This document shows, piece after piece, positions 59,192-64,000 of a stretch of 64,000 bases of DNA. The notes under the pieces were generated by a model. The model saw only the letters and a list, made by a program, of their open reading frames with translations, was not told the origin of the DNA and made no database searches. Location: the NCBI GenBank assembly GCA_958510875.1, contig OY294070.1:10788001-10852000 (forward strand), in the 5' to 3' direction. This stretch comes from Endomychus coccineus (taxonomy: Eukaryota > Arthropoda > Insecta > Coleoptera > Endomychidae). How positions within the stretch are numbered: position 1 is the first letter of the stretch; the number at the start of each line of letters is the position of its first letter. A program made the position numbers and the translations under genes.

Positions 59192-60635
59192 TTATCTACC
59201 TCCTCCGAGAATTCCGTTGAGGACGATCAATATTTGCCCAACAAGTCCATCATAAGCAGAACAAAGACTCAAAGCACGAAGAAGCTGTGGAATTGGATCA
59301 GTTGGCTCTGTAAAAAAGTTGAATGACTAACCAATTCAAATTTACACAAAAACGTTTAATTTATAATTGATGCTGGCAAATTGTTTCATGACACACACCC
59401 TGGGGCATTCCCCCCGTTTAACTGAATAGAATAGAATAGAGCAATTCTTGGTTCACAGTGACAACACATCTTCTAGTCCTAGACAGCTGTTTTGCTCAGT
59501 TACATTGTTTTATTTCATCAAAGCTGTGATTGTTTCGTGGTTGGGCAGAAATTAGCCAGTCGTCAGGCATTTTTGAAGAATTAAAATACCAAGGAGAGAA
59601 AAAGATAAAAATTTAATCTTCAATAATCATTTCTTGTCATGGAATACTGGAAAATTACTTTCTTAAATGAACAATATCTGATCATGGGTGAAACATTTTC
59701 GAAAGGTTAGGTAATTTCATCACAATTATAGCTCCCAGAATAATACCTCAAAATTGGATCGAAAACTGTGTTTTATGATGAGTTACAAGATGCAACCAAA
59801 AATTAATTTCCATACTTTTATATGAAGAAATAGCATGACAGCCAAATTTGAATTAATTTTACTTTATTAAGCTTGCTCATTCTATGCATACGGGAAAGAG
59901 AAGCAACCAAGAAAAAATCTCTATATTGACCGATAAGGTTGATTCTATGGGTTGATAGACCAGAAGATCATCAAGAGCTTGAAAATTCCAAAGTAAATGT
60001 AAATGATGCATCTAAAAATGAAGAGAATCAGGGTCTTATTCCTTCCCAGCAATTTGGAAGATCATTCAAGTCGGAACAAAAAGAGACTAACAAAAGAAAA
60101 TGGAACTCGAGAATGATGTTATGGAGTAAAGTGCACAAAAGTTATTTATACATTGTGAAAACTTACTTGGTCCACCTGGAAGGAAAGGACATTCCCCAGT
60201 AGGAGGATTTGTTGGACCTGTTGGATTGGTTGGGCCCGTTGGATTGGTTGGGCCTGTTGGATTGGTTGGACCTGTTGGATTGGTTGGTCCTGTTGGATTG
60301 GTTGGGCCTGTTGGATTGGTTGGGCCTGTTGGATTGGTTGGACCTGTTGGATTGGTTGGACCTGTTGGGTTGGTTGGTGTGATTGGTCCAGGTTTACCAG
60401 GTCTGCCAGGTTTGCCGGGCCTTCCGGGCCTGCCAGGTCTACCAATAACCACTGGTGGTGAAGGTCCAGGATATGCGCCGTAATCTGTGCTCATTCTTGC
60501 CAGATCCTCTCCCTCGGCTTGTTCACAGTGAATGTATGCCAGATCTAAATAACAAAAAAATGACTTGAAATACTCATTTCTCACTGAGATCGACTGTTTA
60601 CTAATCAGGTAAAGACTAAATAACAAAAAAAGCAT
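59192..60635 (-). CDS. Probable secreted Pro-Thr-Gly/Asn repeat protein, unrecognised
   Basis: Two exons fit in phase. The 3' exon, 59307-59192, encodes [20 protein letters not shown] and the ending LNGILGGGR*. The repeat exon runs from 60544 (after a pyrimidine-rich TTATTTAG acceptor) to 60167 (GTAAGT donor). It holds an N-terminal segment with Cys ([15 protein letters not shown]), a [10 protein letters not shown] collagen-like run and about nine 18-bp units giving PTNPTG, then [10 protein letters not shown]. The frame also stays open upstream to an ATG at 60635 whose product starts [12 protein letters not shown], a signal-peptide-like stretch, so the start may be there or in an unseen upstream exon. 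A polyadenylation signal follows the stop. The Pro/Thr richness suggests an extracellular, possibly O-glycosylated or matrix/silk-like product, but no family is recognised. The intron (859 bp) has no other gene. Confidence 0.65.
60195..60375. repeat. 18-bp coding minisatellite
   Basis: On the plus strand the unit is GGATTGGTTGGGCCTGTT (with A/C/T changes at two sites), about nine copies, nearly identical. It encodes the PTNPTG repeat on the minus strand and is likely to vary in copy number. Confidence 0.9.
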
Positions 60636-60865
60636 GAACTAAAAAGTTTAATACGAATTTTGAATTAAAATTGAAATTCATATTGAAATTTTTTTAAGGT
60701 AAGTGATACCTACATGAGAATTGGCCGATCAATCGCTATCGTCCATGCTTTTGTCTTAGATTTTACAAAAGCCTTGGCGTGTAAGGAAATGATTTAGATA
60801 GAATTCGGTTAGTATCTAAATTCAAGGCTCTGGTGAAAAGCCTAAGCCTAAACATACGAGATTTC
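60636..60865. other. Upstream flank of the repeat-protein gene
   Basis: AT-rich. The promoter or an upstream exon would be expected here or beyond, but none could be defined. Confidence 0.3.
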
Positions 60866-60867
60866 TA

Positions 60868-61030
60868 ATGAACACCGACGTGTAAAGGGAGAGATCTATC
60901 ACCTTTCTACGATGTTCCAGAGAGGTCAGTAAACTCGTAAGTGTGACATCATCAATCAGACCAATAGCTCTCTTCCGGATAGAATCCAAGAGCTTCAGCA
61001 TATGTTTGGAAGCCCAACTCCAAGACAGGT
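60868..61030 (-). pseudogene. LINE C-terminal remnant (Jockey-like)
   Basis: Minus-strand frame SWASKHMLKLLDSIRKRAIG, then LIDDVTLTSLLTSLEHRRKV and IDLSLYTSVF, a conserved post-RT block. Together with the RT pieces at 63060-63650 (same strand) it appears to be one LINE split by the Copia and palindromic elements. Confidence 0.6.
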
Positions 61031-61104
61031 CGAGTTTGTGTTTTCTATATTATGAGGAGCTGCTGGGATGTAAAGTAGCTGGGATGTAAAGTAGCTAAAG
61101 TAAG

Positions 61105-62000
61105 CTAGTAGTAAGTAGCCCTTCTGATGGACTTCTCATTGGTAATGAAGAGAAAGATTTAAATCATCTTCTGGAAGAACTAGAAAAGGAATTTGATATA
61201 ACAATCGAGAAAAAACCAAAGTCGTTTGTCGGATTACAAATAATTGATTTAGAAGAATCAATCAGACTTCATCAGAATTCATATATCAAGAAAATGTTGG
61301 AGAAATTTGATACGGCAGCTTCAAAACCTTTAAAGACTCCGTCGACATGAAATGGCGTCACGTTGACAAGTGATGACAGAAGATAAAATTTCCATACAGA
61401 GAGGTTGTAGGAAGTTTGTTTTTGCTTTTCTGTTAACATTGCCTCTAGAAATATGGAGAATCCTACTGAAAAAGATGTGAGCAAAGTCAAGAGGATTCTA
61501 AGGTATCTTCAAGGCACACGAAACTTATCCATCGAGTATTCTGCCAGGAATTCAAATATATTGGAAGCATATAGTGATGCTGATTATGCGAACGATCCCA
61601 AAACTCGTCGAAGTACAAGTGGCTTCGTCATATTCTATGATGGTGGACCTGTGACATGGGGAACAAGGCATCAACCGATTGTATCTTTGAGTACTACTGA
61701 ATCACAGTTCATTGCAGTGAAGGTTTGAAAGAAGTGCTTTTTCTTAAAAATCTATTCAAAGAGCTCACAGATGAAGATCTTAATGTGTTTCAAAATTGAT
61801 AATCAAAGTGCAATACATATCGATGTGCGTTTTAAATTCATAAATGAAAAGGTTATTGAACATGACTTGGATTTTCAATATTGTCCGTCGGAATGTCAAC
61901 TAGCTGACATTTTTACAAAATCTTTGAATGCAAACACTCGAAAATTTAAGGAAATATATTCTATAAGATATGACTGTTGTGAAGTAATGTGTTAGAAATG
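61105..62000 (+). pseudogene. Copia retrotransposon 3' end: RT tail and RNase H
   Basis: Frames with a few stops and shifts give LIGNEEKDLNHLLEELEKEF, FDITIEKKPKSFVGLQI, then KVKRILRYLQGTRNLSIEY, YSDADYANDPKTRRSTSGFV, VSLSTTESQFIA and QLADIFTKSLNANTRKF. These are the RT end, the RNase H DADxA block, STSG and LSTTE motifs, and the C-terminal DIFTKxL of Ty1/Copia pol. Defects: at least a stop after the STxxT segment and a short truncation before it. Confidence 0.85.
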
Positions 62001-62054
62001 TTAAATCTTCAATTTTTTTTATTTCTTATATCCTGAAGGCTTTGATATGAATTT

Positions 62055-62170
62055 GAAGGGGACTGTTGAGAGTGAATTCTATAAAAGTTTCCAGATAGAT
62101 CGAGTATTCTAAAAAGAATGATTGATTGGATTGAAAAATAATAAATAGAGGTTGTAAGTCAAATTCTGAC
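62055..62170 (+). mobile_element. Copia polypurine tract and start of 3' LTR
   Basis: GAAGGGGAC (polypurine tract, 62055-62063) is followed directly by TGTTGAGAGTGAATTC, the usual Copia LTR start. The LTR runs only about 100 bp before the palindromic element at 62176. No matching 5' LTR lies in the window, so the element is 5'-truncated here. Confidence 0.7.
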
Positions 62171-62175
62171 ATATA

Positions 62176-63024
62176 GTGGAGTAAATTTGGCGAGAAGAAA
62201 GGCAAGGTTGGCGAAAATTTTACGATGCTTAGCGACCCGGTGGAAAGTGTTTGTTAGGGTACCAATAACAACCCCCTGAGATTTCTATTTCCCAAAGTGG
62301 GTGCAACCCCTTTTTTTTTGGGTACAATCAGTTTGCACTTTTCTAACTCGCCAGCTACGCGCTCCTCACGTGAACGTTATTCGATTTATCTCAAATTAAC
62401 CAAAATGGCCAATATAGGCCGAAAAAAAAAATTAAAAATTAGTTCCATGACATAAAACTATATGCAAATACCTACATTTTCTCGTAAAGCAGATCCCGAT
62501 CGGTTGTAAATGACATGAGATATCTTAATTTGAAAAATAACAAAAAAAAATTGACTTAAAGCTGAATTTCTGCAAAACTATTCGATATTTTTCCTTGAAA
62601 TTCAGAGAATAGTTTTGAGACCACAACACCTATCTTCAGTTCAAATTTCAGCCAAATAGGTCGAAAAATGACCGAGTTAGCCGTTACGCAAGATTCCTTG
62701 TATATATGAGTATATGTATATCTATTACGGGGAGGGGGGATGTCGGATCAACTTGAAATTTGGACTGGAAGTTCCTTGGACATTGACAATAAAAGGCTTC
62801 TACTTTGGTTTCTTAATTTTCGATACAACCAGAGATATTAATTTTTTTTTGCTAAACTACCCTTACAAATGTCAAAAAAACCTTTTTGGCCAATAAAAAG
62901 GGGTTGCACCCACTTTGGGGAATAGATATTTCAGGAGGTTGTTATTGGTACCACAACAAACATTTTCCACCGGGTCGCTAAGCATCGTAAGATTTTCGCC
63001 AACCATTTGCTAGATTTACTCTAC
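62176..63024. repeat. Foldback element with GGTCGCT-type ends
   Basis: The left arm (GTGGAGTAAATTTGGC ... TACGATGCTTAGCGACCCGG ... GGGTGCAACCCCTTTTT) and the right arm (AAAAAGGGGTTGCACCCACT ... CCGGGTCGCTAAGCATCGTA ... GCTAGATTTACTCTAC) are reverse complements, arms about 170 bp. The subterminal CGGGTCGCTAAGCATCG is a divergent form of the shared box. Between the arms (about 62337-62420) lies an inverted scrap of the 670-bp repeat (GCTCCTCACGTGAACGTTAT). Confidence 0.75.
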
Positions 63025-63059
63025 TAATATGTTGTAATATACAAATAAATAAAATTTAT

Positions 63060-63650
63060 TCAAGTAGATATTGAATATTTCAACACCATCATCTGCAAAG
63101 CTGTGGATAGGACAAGTGGTCACTTCCAGCAGATCGTTTATATAGAGCAGAAACAAAGTTGGTGCCAAGATAGATCCCTGTGAAACACCAGCATTGATAG
63201 CCATTGTATCGGAGGATACTCCGTCAACCACCACATGAAGTGACCTATCTGAGAGAAAACTCGATAGTAAGCGACAAAGTTTAGGTGGCAAACCATATGA
63301 CGGAAGTTTCTAAGAAAGCTTCGGTGTCAGACTTGGTTCAATACTTTGGAGATATCCAATGCTACAGTGAGATATTTCCCATGTTTTTCAATAAAGACAA
63401 TTTCGATGGCTACTACTAGGAGGAACTATTAGTACTATTAGGAGGAACCTTCCCTTGTGGATCCAAAGTGGAATGCAAAAAGGTTAGCTTTTTCTTGTGG
63501 GGTAGTAGCCAGTGTGCCATCATCTTTTCTCATGGGATGGAATGAACTGGAAGTGGAATGTATACCAATTGCTTTGGCGAAAGTCCAAAACGAACTTGAG
63601 CCATTCGAGTATTCGATAAGCTCTGATCTAATTCTGGCTGACACTGCATA
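63060..63650 (-). pseudogene. LINE reverse-transcriptase remnant
   Basis: Minus-strand frames give SSSFWTFAKAIGIH, DDGTLATTPQEKANLFAFHF, then, after disruptions, LPPKLCRLLSSFLSDRSLHV, INAGVSQGSILAPTLFLLYI and NDLL...IHSFADDGVEIFN. These are the palm motifs of a Jockey-like RT. Frameshifts separate the blocks, and it is cut off at the palindrome boundary. Confidence 0.75.
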
Positions 63651-64000
63651 TTATATAACAACGAAATGTTTTGCCGTATGATTTGTTATTTATGAGTATG
63701 GCATTAAAAACTGGGGTGGTGGAATAAATATGACTTGCATAGCATGCTATTGCACTTCAAAATGAAACGTTAAGAACACATTCGGCATGCAGTGAGTGTT
63801 TATTTTTTTTAGATAGGTACATCGTTTTTTTTTTTTTAGTCACCTTTCTTGAAGATTATCTATCCAAGGTTTCCCAGAAACAAATTGTTACAACATGTTA
63901 ACATTATTAAATGGAACAGCCTAATTTTGATTTCTTATTTTGAAATTTCAAACATATTTCATGTATTATTTGATGTATACATACATATTACGTACAAAAA
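63651..64000. other. Right end of the window, nothing assigned
   Basis: AT-rich with T runs. No gene or repeat recognised. Confidence 0.35.

Noticed and set aside
59939..60202. 87-codon plus-strand frame, possibly a Copia pol piece
   Set aside because: Only weak resemblance to retroelement protein, it overlaps the donor side of the repeat exon, and no conserved motif supports it.
60226..60483. Plus-strand collagen-like frame (repeating GLVGPV)
   Set aside because: It is the reverse reading of the 18-bp minisatellite. The minus strand has phase-consistent splice sites, a downstream exon and a polyadenylation signal.
1..64000. tRNA, rRNA or other structured housekeeping RNA genes
   Set aside because: No A-box/B-box pair, cloverleaf or rRNA-like segment was recognised by eye; a covariance search would be needed to exclude them.

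Overview
The window is AT-rich eukaryotic nuclear DNA from an insect. The evidence is spliced genes with GT-AG introns, a gene for the insect ZAD zinc-finger class, an egalitarian orthologue, and dense transposon debris of insect type (Tc1/mariner DD41D, hAT MITE, Penelope-like, Copia and RNase H-bearing LINEs). A beetle is plausible, but the sequence alone does not prove the order.

Five protein-coding genes can be read. (1) 499-1953 (+) is an intronless PWWP + IBD chromatin adaptor of the LEDGF/HDGFL2 type. (2) 8042-20773 (-) is egalitarian in six coding exons, total 2676 nt, 891 aa. All splice phases agree, and the gene keeps the DEDDy exonuclease residues and an LC8-type dynein light chain motif. 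(3) 32493-44698 (-) is a ZAD plus about 18 C2H2 fingers transcription factor in five exons, 1385 aa. (4) 45216-52604 (+) is MOB kinase activator-like 3 in four exons, 221 aa, divergent from gene 3 across 517 bp. (5) 59192 to about 60544-60635 (-) is an unrecognised, probably secreted protein with a Pro-Thr-Gly/Pro-Thr-Asn repeat; its 5' end is uncertain.

Most of the rest is mobile or repetitive. The introns act as TE reservoirs. egl intron 3 holds a roughly 118-bp degenerate tandem array (about 9.96-12.6 kb), intron 2 a TIR element, and intron 1 a foldback element with internal satellites plus LINE debris. The last intron of the ZAD gene holds a 243-bp satellite with a dimeric (486-bp) higher-order structure. 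Its second intron holds a 3.5-kb palindromic element. The last Mob3 intron shows a layered insertion: one old LINE split in two by a complete DD41D mariner-like element with an intact transposase and TIRs of about 650 bp, and by a second LINE on the opposite strand. Between egl and the ZAD gene (27.6-32.4 kb) there is an inverted Penelope-like element remnant, flanked by inverted copies of a sequence carrying a hammerhead-ribozyme-like core.

The most unusual signal is a 15-bp box, GGTCGCTGATCACGA, with close variants. It recurs in tandem and/or at the ends of several otherwise dissimilar foldback/TIR elements (2.1-3.0, 15.8-17.8, 28.0-29.3, 57.4-58.2 and 62.2-63.0 kb) and in scraps at 46.9, 47.2 and 56.8 kb. 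It is the one sequence these repeat families share. It could be a recognition site for a transposase or a host DNA-binding protein, or the mark of a common amplification mechanism.
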